The position numbers and the translations under genes were made by a program. The notes below the pieces were generated by a model. The model made no database searches and had not been told where the DNA came from. It saw nothing but the letters and a program-made list of their open reading frames with translations. 64,000 nt of DNA from Elasticomyces elasticus (Eukaryota > Ascomycota > Dothideomycetes > Mycosphaerellales > Teratosphaeriaceae), in NCBI GenBank assembly GCA_035926095.1, contig JAVRQT010000020.1, positions 682,001 to 746,000 of the forward strand, given 5' to 3'. The stretch's first letter is position 1; each line of letters opens with the position of its first letter. Shown piece by piece: positions 53,101 to 63,545 of this stretch.

Positions 53101-53623
53101 GGTCTCGTGCAACATCTGCGTTGCTTGGACCCAGTAGCAATACCCTCAATCCAAGGTGCAGCAGAGCAAGTTGCGTAGCGAAATACTGATAGGTGTGGCC
53201 AGACCCGAGCAAAGCTATCGTTGGCTGGTGTCCGGTAGCATTACCAGCATCGATCTGGGTTCGAAACAGATGCGAGTAACTGGAAGCCAACGTATGGACG
53301 ATCGTTTCGAACTCTCTCCATGACACCGGAACGAAAGAAGTGCCTTCTGGGTGGACAAAACCAATGTCATCCGGTCGAGTTCTGGCGTTGTATCCGAGTA
53401 ATGAGGTGACAGTGGTCAACGTTGGGTTGTCGTATCTGCTCGGGTCAACTGATGCGTCTTTGTCAAAAGACTGAGTCCTTTACTTCTCGGACCACGGATG
53501 ACCATGCTCGTACCATAGCTCCTTCAGTCTGGTACTTGACTTCTTGGCTGGTAATACTTCACAGTGTTCCAAATGTTCGGTTTCCTCATCGTCGACAAGG
53601 TCGACAATTGCAGCTGGTGCCAT
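50175..53623 (-). CDS. NRPS-like carboxylic acid reductase (A-T-R)
   Basis: Cytosolic enzyme that activates a carboxylic acid as AMP ester, loads it on its own phosphopantetheine arm and releases it by NAD(P)H reduction. Exons 53623-53558, 53470-52791, 52735-52569, 52504-52311 and 52250-50175 give 1,060 residues. The adenylation domain has LIIHSSGTTGLPKPI (A3), KTTYGSTEIGP (A5), LQGRKDDLLVHSNGEKTNA (A7-A8 region) and LPVTPKGSVRRK (A10 lysine). The thiolation motif is YRVGLDSQKALRL. The reductase domain has VVYLTGATGALGNALIE and the YAQSK catalytic pair. The 60-bp fourth intron is in frame without stops, so unspliced RNA would still be read through. Exon 1 (MAPAAIVDLVDDEETEHLE) is the least certain part. 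It shares a 415-bp divergent promoter with the NCS1 gene. No condensation domain is present. Confidence 0.88.
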
Positions 53624-54038
53624 GATTCCCACCGGCAATGGTTGGTTGATAGAAATTTGCTTCGTTTCTGTTACGACTTTCTCATCCAGAATACTGTGTG
53701 AATTGTCTCCATCTTGCTAGACCACACTAGCTCTCTCGGCCTGTAACCAGCCTATCTGGGAGGCTACGGCCCGGCGTAGTAGTCAGTGGTTGCCAAGGAT
53801 ACCTTCGCCTAATTCTCGGCCTGTGAGGAACGATAGGCCAAGGCCTTCCACGAGGCATGGTGCAGCGATGAGGATGTACCTGCATACCATGAGATAGCAT
53901 TCTTGGCAATGTCTGGACCACTTGAACTGCCTGCGCCGTTGACCTTCGTGAAGATGAACAGATGAACACTACGTACTTGACATTCAACAGTCCCTGCGGA
54001 CCACAAGTTCAGCCAATACAACACATCTTCAAGCAAAC
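53624..54038. promoter_or_regulatory. Bidirectional promoter between the NRPS-like and NCS1 genes
   Basis: A 415-bp gap between divergent starts. A shared Zn2Cys6 regulator is encoded 2.3 kb away in the same block, so a CGG-type palindrome might be expected here. I see isolated CGGC/GCCG strings but no clear inverted CGG pair. Confidence 0.45.
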
Positions 54039-56250
54039 ATGGCCATGAGACGGGTCCGCAAAACGCTTGTACTTGACTCCTGGGAGTCGACAGAGAAGAC
54101 AGGATCAGTTTCGACGAATAAAGACCTGCTACCTGTCCCTTTGGACAGCCCAGAGAGGACATGGACCTGGCCTAGGTAGGATTGTTGAGGTTGTTGGGTC
54201 GTCCGACAAGTACTAATTGAGCCAGTCTCCTTGGTTTCTGGGTGGCAGAGGCCTTCAGTATCTCAATGTGAGCATCTATATTGTTGCAAACGACTCGGGC
54301 GATGCTGACCCCTTTCAGGTATCAAGGTAGGAGATCGCCAATAGCGATTTGATTAGGGAGCAGTGTTCTGATGTGTTGCTGTCTCAGTTTCCAGTACATC
54401 AGTGTCCAAGGGTTTGAATCCTGGACTGGCGATTCTTGCGGTGTTCATCGGTTGGCTGCCCATCTGAACTCCCGCTGAAGCTGCGATTGACTGTTTCCAG
54501 GCCATCTCCTTGTGTGCATCCCAGCCATGCTGGATGGCTACGTTGGGGCATATCTCGGTTAGAAGGCCACTCGCACATCGGAAATTTTGTGACTGATTGA
54601 TCTTAGGCATCAACTTCCCTGTCTACTGTCGATCAGCATTCGGTATGAGAGGGTCCAAGTTTGCAGTAGCGATCCGAGGGATCGTCGCCGTCATCTGGTT
54701 CGGTAAGTGACCTGCGTCCGATCATTTGTCGACCGCTGACCATGGCCCAGGAACCCAAAGCTACCAAGGCGGTCAATGGTGAGTCCTAAAATCTCCAAGT
54801 GCCCAAACGAAATGCTGATAACCGGGCCGTCTCGCAATCATGATATCGGCTATATGGCCCAGCTTCGCACACTGGCCCAACCGACTGCCTCTCAGCGCCC
54901 ACGTCACTTCGACACAACTTCTTTGTGTGAGTTGCCCGTTGTAACTGGTCTGTCCACAGCGAAGCTAATTTTCAAAAAGTTTTTCTTGTTTCTTTTAGTG
55001 CAAGCACCATTGCTGTGGCTGCATGTATCCAGCTTGCGATACATGTTCATGGCCAAGACGATCATTATGCCAATCTTCGGCCTGGTCTTGTTCATCTGGG
55101 CTCTAGTTGCTGCGAAAGGGTTTGGACCAACGTTCAGCATGCCAACAAAGATAGCGGACGGGACACCAGTGGTCGTCGTGTTCTTCCAGTGCGTGACGAC
55201 AGCGATCGGTCCTAAGGCCACCCTGGCGCTGAATATGCCTGACTTGTAAGCATGTGGATGTGCTGGTGGCCAAGGAAGACATCACTGATCCATTCTTCCA
55301 GCACACGCTATGCCAAGTACCCGAAGCAGGTCTTTTGGACGCAAGCTGTCGGACTCATGGTGCTCGTCACTATGTGCGGTGTGCTCGGCGCCACTGTCAC
55401 CAGCGCTGCCATGGTAATATATGACGTCCCAGCGAGCAAGGCCTGGAACCCGCTCTTTGTCGCTACTCTCTGGGAAAACCGAGCAGCGCAATTCTTCGCC
55501 GGTCTGTGCTGGGCGTTTGCAGTCATCGGCACGAACATCTCGGCGAACAGTGTCAGCTTCAGCAACGATCTCTCGCTGTGGTTCCCGAAATATGGTAAGC
55601 TTCTAGCATTCGTTGCTGAATAACAAGTCTGACAATCTTCGCAGTAAACAATCGACGCGGCGCTTACATCTGTGCAATCCTTAGTGTAGGCCTCGCTTCC
55701 CGTTACTGCTACTTGCTTACTAACGCCAATCTCTTGGAATTCCAGAGTTTCTGCTAACCCATCATTACAGGTATGTGCCGTGCCATGGAATATACAAAAC
55801 AACGCCAAGTCATTCTCTTCATTCTTGGGCAGCTACGCGCTATTCCTAGGAGCGATCGCCGGCATCCTTGTTACTGACTTCTGGATTGTACGCCGAAAGA
55901 AGTTGTCGATTACGGCACTCTATTCTGCTTCGAAGACGGATGCTCATTTCTTCTACCATGGCTTCAATTGGCGTGCCTTTGTAGCATTTGCCATTGCCAT
56001 CACGCCAAACATGCCGGGACTGGCCAAAGCTTGCAACCCCAACCTCAAAATTGGAAAAGGGGCCATATACTTGTACAGCCTAAGTTGGTTGATCAGCACG
56101 TTGATCGCGGGCTTGGTGTACTGGCTGCTGAACAAGCTTAGCCCTATGCCCATCTCTGAAGATAGCGGTGAGGTCTTGGAGGGCATCGAAAGTCGAGCGG
56201 ACAGCGAGATCGAGAAAGACTCCAGCAAGAACAAAGCGTTTGACTCTTGA
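54039..56250 (+). CDS. NCS1-family nucleobase / hydantoin-type permease with a microexon
   Basis: Twelve-span plasma-membrane proton or sodium symporter of the NCS1 family (uracil, allantoin, purine, thiamine; bacterial Mhp1 carries hydantoins). Twelve exons give 541 residues: 54039-54175, 54226-54267, 54319-54326, 54388-54450, 54501-54557, 54607-54702, 54751-54778, 54827-54926, 54965-55245, 55302-55594, 55645-55685, 55771-56250. Rebuilt family motifs are NKDLLPVPLDSPERTWTWPS, FWVAEAFSISMYQVSSTSVS, GINFPVYCRSAFG, GTQSYQGGQC, AIWPSFAHWPNRLP, NMPDFTRYAKYPKQVFWTQ and VCAVPWNIQNNAKSF. Exon 3 is only 8 nt. The intron before exon 8 ends GG, not AG, at 54825-54826; the exon 8-9 junction has two possible acceptors. 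If splicing fails there the gene is damaged. The substrate is inferred only from the neighbour at 59436. Confidence 0.82.
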
Positions 56251-56275
56251 AGCCAATACATGTACTTTATCTAGA

Positions 56276-58654
56276 TCATTTAGCTTGTCCACTCTCTGCC
56301 CATGCGACAGCGGCCGATGGACTAAGATTGATGAGCTTCTCTACACCAGCAACCCATACACCATCCAGTCTGAGTAGTGCAAGGTTGAGTAGGTCGCAGC
56401 TCCGACTCTTGATCCGGAGAAGGGAGCGCCAGGCCGTGAGTAGACTGAGGCACTCTTTCGCATCTACCACCGTCGGCGAGGTAACGAAGAGCAGCAGCAT
56501 GAAGCTAGATGCAATCGTGAAGTTTGTGCGGGCATCTGTGCACGTTAGCATTGTTCAGACGAAATGAAAAACGACATGACATACAACTCGCCCAGAAAGC
56601 CTCAAGCTCCCTCGCATTCAGATCTTCCAGAAAGTCGTGGACTTCTCGAGCTACCGTCAGCGCACCTGTGCGAAGCGCAGTGACAGCAGCGGCATTGGTG
56701 TCGTTTGCTGGCGGCCTCAACATGGCCCGGAAGAGCTCGATTTTAGTTGTGATGTATGCCAGGTATAACGACCCATTGCCATCCAAGTCATGGGACATCG
56801 ACTTCCGCCTAGTGGTACCTGGGGATATTGTGCCTGTCTGTGGGAGCAGTCCGTTCGGCAACTTCGAATGCCACTCGGTCAGGCGTAGTCGAAGAGGTTT
56901 TGCCACCTCCAGAGTTGCTTCCAGACTGCCTTGCAACGCCTTCGTAGCTCGCAAGCTGAATAGGCTATGCATAACGTCGTCCACAATCACCGAGAGCTCC
57001 GCCAACTTCGCAAAGTGCTGGCCCCAGAAACCGGCAGGAGCATCCGGCCCATCACGATCAGCGTCGGCAAAGTCGGCTTCGGTCAGAGGCTCAATATCCC
57101 AGTCGTCTGTCTGTATGTGGCTCGCTCGTCCAAAGTTCAGTGCAAGCCACTTGTCCTGCACGAACGTTGCCCAGGCAAGCCTCTTCCGTACCTTGATCTC
57201 CCAGCTTGGCAGCGGCCAGTCGGTCGGATCACGGTTCAGTCCCAGAGCCTGTGCGATGCTCACAGCGACGGTCATCATAACCCATTTGAACGGAGTGTCG
57301 CTGACGTGCTTGTTGGTAGGTCGTCTCTGAACGAGCAACAATATTGTCTGCAGCACCGCAAGCGATGGAGTGTGCATCATCGGCTGACATGCGAGCCATG
57401 CGATCCGGAATAGTGCATCTGCTGAAGGTGGCGTGTATACTTCAACGCAGAGCTTCTCATCCCAAGCGCAGAAAGGCAGCGCGTGCCCGTATATCGCTGC
57501 CAGTATGCACGTCGACACCGTCCGAGGTTCTCGAATGCCGTCTGCATCGCGCACGTATCGACCCTCACGGGTGAGTACTGGAAAGTACGGCTGGACGTAC
57601 TTGTAGAACAGCCGGATCAGTCTCTTGCCTACATCGTCGCTAACCATCTCCTCTACCTCCTGGCGGTATTTATCCAAGGCCTCCATCTTCTCCACGGGCT
57701 GCGCTTTAAATGCAAGCGCGTTGTGAGCGATCGCGAAGAAAGCTGGTACAGTGCCACCTGCCACCGAAGCTTCATTCATCTTACGCATACGTATCGACTG
57801 GAACGCGGCTTCGTTGTACTGATCATAACGGTATCGCGAAAGTAGATAAGGATCTACTTCGCCACTCATGCCAACGATCTGCGCGTTCGATGCAGCCTGG
57901 TTGTCCAGAGACGGTTCACCACTTGTCGTATCCAGAGGCAGATACAGACCTGTCGGCGAATGGCCTAACAACGATCTCGGCGAAGCGTCCAACGAGTTGC
58001 GGTGGATGTGTCCAGATAGCTTGTTGTTTATCGGTTCCATTGTCGCCGTGCTTGCGGAGACTGGCTCAAAGTCGTCAAACGTCATCGGCTCCTGGTACAA
58101 TGCCGGATCGAAGGGACCAAAGTCTGGAGGACCCAAGCCTGGTGTCATTGCCATACCTGGCATGTTGAAAGCTTGCATTCCACTTTCCCAACCGGAGATG
58201 TGCTCCATATCCATACTATTGCCGTTCACGTACGGCATGCTTGCAGATCCAGCACCTATCAGAGTCGTCTGATCGAAGCTCCCGCTGCTCTTCCTCTGAC
58301 TGCCACTGCCGTCGCCGTCGTTTGGACGTCTTCGCTTTGCAGGTGACTCTACGAACGTGCAGTCCTTGTTGTATCGAATGCAGAGCTCACATGGCGGTTG
58401 GCTATCAAGGTGGCAGGCTGCTTTCTTGTATCTACAGAAGTCCTGCGAGGGTCAGCAAGGACCGAAGAAATCGCTGCTGATAGACATACGCAAGGCCTCT
58501 TATTGCGCGATTTGTACGCCCTCGCGCGATCAATGCTCTCCTGGCTTTCCTGCTGCGACATTGGCTGTTGCGGAAAGGCAGGCATCTGCTGCATTGGGAG
58601 AGCTGGTTGGAAGCTGTGCAGCATAGACATATGAGGAGCCTCCATCTTGTACAT
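56276..58654 (-). CDS. Zn2Cys6 transcription factor with fungal-specific middle domain
   Basis: Nuclear regulator. Exons 58654-58490, 58442-56585 and 56535-56276 give 760 residues. The zinc cluster is rebuilt across the first intron: RNKRPC + DFCRYKKAACHLDSQPP + CELCIRYNKDC, giving six Cys, followed by basic SPAKRRRPN. A Gln/Pro/Met-rich region precedes it. The fungal_trans middle domain spans about residues 270-560, with LIRLFYKYVQPYFPVLTREG and KRLAWATFVQDKWLALNFGR. The C-terminus (FWASYARTNFTIASSFMLLL, rebuilt across the second intron) is family-typical. The stop lies 25 bp from the permease stop (convergent) and the start faces the hydrolase-racemase gene across 781 bp. Location suggests it controls this four-gene block. 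The start was taken at the first ATG in frame; an extra upstream exon is possible. Confidence 0.9.
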
Positions 58655-59435
58655 GTATGCGCTGGCGTGGGAGTCTGCTAGTGAAGCACCGAAGGATCGA
58701 CCTGATATCGCGTATGAGTCGCAGCGTCTTGGTAGCTCCACTCATCCGATAGCGGGCTGGACGAGCAGGAACCTTGGTGGACGGCGACGAGTGAGTCGAC
58801 GATCTGATGATAGAGACAGCAGCATTGCGACCAAGAAGGTAAGCAGATGCGGCAGGTGGAGTGGTACGTGATAACGAGAAGCTCCGCCAACAAACGTGCT
58901 TGTCGTGTTGGTCCGAGGTCGCGAGTGATCGACACTGTCCCCGACTCTGTGGCTGCCACGTGAGGATACCGCTACTCCTGATGGGGCAAGCCGTCGGATA
59001 TTGTCTGACAAAGAAGAGGGGAATACCGGGATCTTCCTCGTGGGCTCATCGTCTTCCAGCTGTACGAAACAAGAAGCTGTCAAACCTTGAAGGTATTGTC
59101 GCCATCTCGAAGATAAGAAGCCCAGGACGTGCGCTCCAGTCGGTGTCAGGCTCGGCGGCGGCGACCCTGCAGCGGCCTTGTTCGATGGGCCGGCTACCAT
59201 GCCATGCATTCGGGGGAGCTTCTCGAGCTGCTATCACGGCGCGGGCAAACAGACACGTCTCGCGGCGAGCCTGCGGCGGAGCTCATATATGTCTTGAGTT
59301 GGTGTGTATAGTGATGACTTGGTAAGACAGGACGAGTACCTATTTCCTCCATCATCGCTCTTGCCCATCCTTACTGCAATTTCGAAGCAAGAATATATCC
59401 TGAGAACCACTCGTCAGCTCAAACGAATAGCAGCA
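58655..59435. promoter_or_regulatory. Divergent promoter region (Zn2Cys6 regulator / hydrolase-racemase)
   Basis: Separates two divergent starts. Frames on both strands (such as 58861-59325) have no protein character. A short tract of CGG and CCG triplets occurs but I cannot define an operator. Confidence 0.45.
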
Positions 59436-61301
59436 ATGGCACCAAACACTATTCGCCTCGCGGCCGCGCAGATGGGAGCGACACATCGCAGTGATCCACG
59501 CAGCAAGACACTAGACAGAATGCTCAAGCTACTAGACAATGCCGCGAGCCAAGGCGCGGAAGTCGTCCTTTTCCCAGAGATCGCATTCACAACATTCTTC
59601 CCTCGCTATCTCATCAACGACTCGGACGGTTTATCAGACTGGTTCGAGCATGGCGATGTCACGAAGTCGGAGAATGCTGGGTCGCTATTCGACAAAGCCA
59701 GGGAGCTGGGCGTTGATATATCGGTAGGCTTCGCCGAGGCGGCGGACAACGGCGAGCGTTTCAACAGCAGCATATACTATCACGCCAAATCTGGATCGAC
59801 GCTGTCGAAGTACAGAAAGATACACTTGCCTGGTGACTTTGAGCCTTTTGCGGATCCGGAAGCGACGAACCAGCTGGAGAAGAGGTACTTTAAACCCGGA
59901 GATCTTGGGTTTGAGGCGTTCCGCGTGCCAGACCTAGCTGGGGGCAGTCAGCCAATTATGGGAATGATGGTGAGTTCTGGAGTATATTAATTAGGTGTCG
60001 TGCTGACTGTGGTATGAAAACAGATCTGCAACGACCGAAGATGGACAGAAGCATGGCGAGTTCTCGGCCTGCAAGGCGTAGAGGTCGTGCTCTGCGGCTA
60101 CAATACTGCAGGCTTCGCGCCAGACCTTTGGGGCTCCGACAAGAACGCAGATCCAAAAGAAGCCGAGGAGACGGCAGTCTTCCACCACAAACTTGTCATG
60201 CAGCATGGCAGCTACACGAACGCGACCTACTCTGTCTCTGCTGCAAGATGTGGTGTCGACGACGGCAAGTACTCGCTCATAGGAGGCTCATGCATCGCAG
60301 GGCCAGAAGGCAATATCTTGGCAGAAGCGAAAACGGTCGAGGATGAGATTGTGATTGCAGACTGTGATCTGAGCTTGTGCCGGCAAGGCAAGACGAGAAC
60401 TTTCGACTTTGCGCGGCACAGGCGTACCGAACATTATAAGAGGATCTCAGAGCAGACGGGAGTCGTTGAGCCTTCGAAGCTGGGTGAGGCGGCACCAAAC
60501 GGCATGACGAATGGGAACGGCACGCAGCATGAAGTTGCGCATCGTACACCGGCCAAAAAGATCCGTGTACTGATATGCAATCCTAACGCCACAAAATCAA
60601 TGACCGAAAACTGCGTGAAGATGGTCGAGCCAACGCTGCCTCCAGACGTCGAAGTGGTTGGCTTCACCTCACCACCCCCCGCACCCTCAGCAATCGAAGG
60701 CAATTTCGACAACATCATGAGTGCCGCTGCCGCTGCTCGCGCCCTTATTTCGGTTCAGCAGCGAGAAGGTTACGATGCGATCCTCGTAGCTTGCTATTCA
60801 GACCACGCACTGACTCGCATGCTCCGGGAAGAATTCGATGTGCCTGTCATTGGGATCATGGAAGCTAGTCTGTTCGCTGCAAGGACTCTAGGCGCACGCT
60901 TCGGGATCGTTGCCACGTCGAAGCGAAGTCAGGTCATGCATGCCGATTCTGTTCGACACTACGGCATGGATGGATTCTGTGCGGGCATCGAATCCTGCGA
61001 TCTCGGAGTCCTGGATCTCGAGCGTAAGCCTAGAGAGCAGGTCCTGGGCATCATGCAGGAAACTGCTAAGAGATTAACCGGGAAAGGTGCCGAGGTGTTG
61101 ACGTTGGGCTGTGCTGGGATGACGGATATGAAACGTGCAGTTGAGGAAGCGGTAGGGGATCAAGTACGAGTAGTTGACGGTGTCGTTGCTGGTGTCCATC
61201 ATCTGGTGGGCGTGGTTCGGTTGGGCGGCAAGACTGCGAAATCTGGTATGTATGCGTCGAGTGCGACTGGTAGGAAGCTGAGAGGGCAGGATTACATATG
61301 A
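59436..61301 (+). CDS. Fused N-carbamoyl-amino-acid hydrolase and hydantoin-type racemase
   Basis: Two exons (59436-59969, 60024-61301; 54-bp intron with GTGAGT donor) give 603 residues. Residues 1-345 are a nitrilase-superfamily amidohydrolase of the N-carbamoyl-D-amino-acid hydrolase type. The Glu is in VVLFPEIAFTTFFP, the Lys in KYRKIHLPGDFEPF, and the Cys in ICNDRRWTEAWRVLG (first residues after the splice). Residues 375-603 are an Asp/Glu/hydantoin racemase domain with two catalytic Cys regions: ILVACYSDHALTRM and LTLGCAGMTDMKRAVEE. A Gly/Asn-rich linker (PNGMTNGNGTQHE) joins them. Bacteria encode these as separate genes in hydantoin operons. Fusion implies racemisation of a hydantoin or carbamoyl intermediate coupled to release of amino acid, CO2 and NH3. 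No hydantoinase is in the window. Confidence 0.9.
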
Positions 61302-61969
61302 TGGGTACTGTCCCTGGGAGCAGGATGGGTAAGTACTGATGCTTCTGACGACCTCAGCCAGAACGAACAGCATGTGGAAACCAACTGAACTCGAACGCTT
61401 ACTTCATAAAGCCCCTTGAGTCTCACGTATGGAACTTGCAATTGGTCTAGAGAACAAACCCCTCTCGAACACATCACAGACTGTGCAGCAGCATCACTAT
61501 GGCGAACGGCTACGCAGCAGCCGATCAATCCGCGAGGACAAACTTCTACGTAGTAAGGGTACGCACTCGGCTTCGGAAGTTCCGCTGAATGCCATAGCTT
61601 CGCATAGATATATGTGACCAGTATGGCCAGAGCGAAAAGCTTGAGACCAGCCCACTTCGCAAAAAGTGGCCAGCTCCGGCGAGGGTGTGGAAGTTCACCG
61701 GTTCGAGCTCAGGATCGGATTCGCGTACGTGTCCAAGCTCCTCTCGTGCGATTTTCACACACGCAGCGTGCGGGCAAGGCGAACCCGATCAACCAGAGAG
61801 ACGATGAGTGGGATGCAAGCTCAACATCAGCAAACCTAAGTCGGGCAAGAAGGGGAAGATCCACCTGCAAAGACGTGGTTAAGGAGCCTTTCGGTCTCAA
61901 ATTGGCGCAATCAAGAAAACCAAAATGCAACCCCAGAGATATGCCTACAACAAGATTACGGCATCTTTA
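61302..61969. other. Intergenic spacer
   Basis: Convergent 3' flanks of the hydrolase-racemase gene and the small secreted protein gene. No supported feature. Confidence 0.5.
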
Positions 61970-62404
61970 TTACACAATAACCCGCCGTGGTCTATGTCCT
62001 ATCTCCTTCGGCATCGTAAAGCAAGCCGAGCGATAACCCAAAACCACGTTCAGATCTCCCATGTACACCTTATCAGCATCGTACAGCGTAATCACCTGCC
62101 CCGTGCCATGGAGGCTGCAAGTGCCGCCGCATGCTGTACCACCAAGATATACAATGAACCTGTAGCCTTCCGACATCGAGTAGCGTCTTCCGCCATTCGG
62201 GAAGATCCACGGGCCCATGCCGAGAAGTCCTGAGCCTGCGCCGGCGCCGGTACAGTCCGCGCCGCTGAAGAGCTGAATCTCGTACTTGCAAGGACCAGTG
62301 CACCAAGAGCGGGAGTTGGTTGGATCGGACTGGGGGAGAGGCGAGGCCATGACTGTGGCAAGCAGAGTGGCCAGAGCCGCAAGGTTTGAGACGAAGCGCA
62401 TCAT
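61970..62404 (-). CDS. Small secreted cysteine-containing protein
   Basis: Single exon, 144 residues. A signal peptide (MMRFVSNLAALATLLATVMA) is followed by mature sequence with six Cys: WCTGPCK, ADCTG, ACGGTCS and SACF. The body is Gly/Tyr/Ser-rich (GMGPWIFPNGGRRYSMSEGY) with a beta-type pattern, no repeats and no catalytic motif. It is of the size and layout of fungal small secreted proteins that are often made during colonisation; nothing in the sequence shows a host role. Two consecutive ATGs (62404 and 62401) could start it. Confidence 0.75.
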   Translation of the reverse strand: MMRFVSNLAALATLLATVMASPLPQSDPTNSRSWCTGPCKYEIQLFSGADCTGAGAGSGLLGMGPWIFPNGGRRYSMSEGYRFIVYLGGTACGGTCSLHGTGQVITLYDADKVYMGDLNVVLGYRSACFTMPKEIGHRPRRVIV

Positions 62405-63545
62405 TCCGGCCTTAGATGAGATCTGGTTTCTGGACCAGTCAGTGGAGTGAGCTGGCGTGGCCAGGGGGCACTTACGGTAACTTGCTCAATGTCGACGAGG
62501 ATGTTGCTGTTTCGAGAGAAGGACTTCCAGGATAACTCCTGAAACACAATACTTATGCTGTTCGGACCAGAGGCGTGTCGCATTCTGTGTACCATCGACC
62601 CCTTCGTCACACGCAAACAATGGAAGGCCGGTATGCGTGGCAACGGCCTACTGCATCGTATATCGCCACAGTCAACATCCATATAGCCAATTTTCGCAAG
62701 CTTGGTGACACAAGCTGCCGTTGCACAGGCATCCAGTCATACGTCGTAGACAGCTCGGATTCCAGAGTCTGTGTGCCTTGGGCCATCTCAGGCACGGAGT
62801 ATGTCCGTCGCATTTGCTACGTGTGCGAGAGGGAGAGTTGGTTCCAGCGGCTGGCACCTGTCCGCTAGCACGATCATACAATGGGTCGGCTTATTAGGGA
62901 TTCATTGTATGAGCGGAGTGCCCGAACGCTCTTCGCCTGTGCCAGGTCATATCAGTGAATGTACACCCTTGTCAGAAGTCGCATGCTCCCGTCGCTTGTG
63001 AAAGGATAGTGTCTTGGTCGGTAGGAGGCAACGAACATGTCGCTGCTCAAGCTGAGCACATGTAGCATGCCTTGTTGATACTGTTCTCCCTGCGTGCTTG
63101 ATGTAAATCACATCCATTTCATACTGCTAGGAAACCGGCCAGCACCGACATTCGAATCCTCATTTGCACATGGTCTCAGCGTAGCTTAAGAAATGCCCGC
63201 ATCTGCTCGCAATGCCAAATTCTCTAATGTTGAACGGTAGTCATACGTAGACAGGGATTATTCCAGTCTTCAGCAGGCCGCTTCAACCAGGCAAGGGTAT
63301 TGGGATGAGCCTGTCAAAGTGGTTCTTTGCAGCAGATCAAGATCGGTAGATGACTAAAGCAAGCTTTTGTTGACAGCCTCCAGCAGAGCTGTACAACATA
63401 GACGAGCTTCGCAGAATCAATAAAGCATTCCGCTTGCACCTTCGACCGCATAGCGACAGTAATAGCATAGAAGCCTTCGTAATTTCCAGTGTATCGTCGC
63501 TGCACTTACCAATGATATCTGGCAGCAGCTTCGCGGAAGCTACGG
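62405..63545. other. Intergenic region
   Basis: Contains the promoter of the small secreted protein and short frames without protein character. No repeats or RNA genes seen. Confidence 0.45.

Noticed and set aside
58861..59325. 154-codon plus-strand frame between the regulator and the hydrolase-racemase
   Set aside because: There is an equally long antisense frame (58742-59209); neither has protein character, and the place is a divergent promoter.
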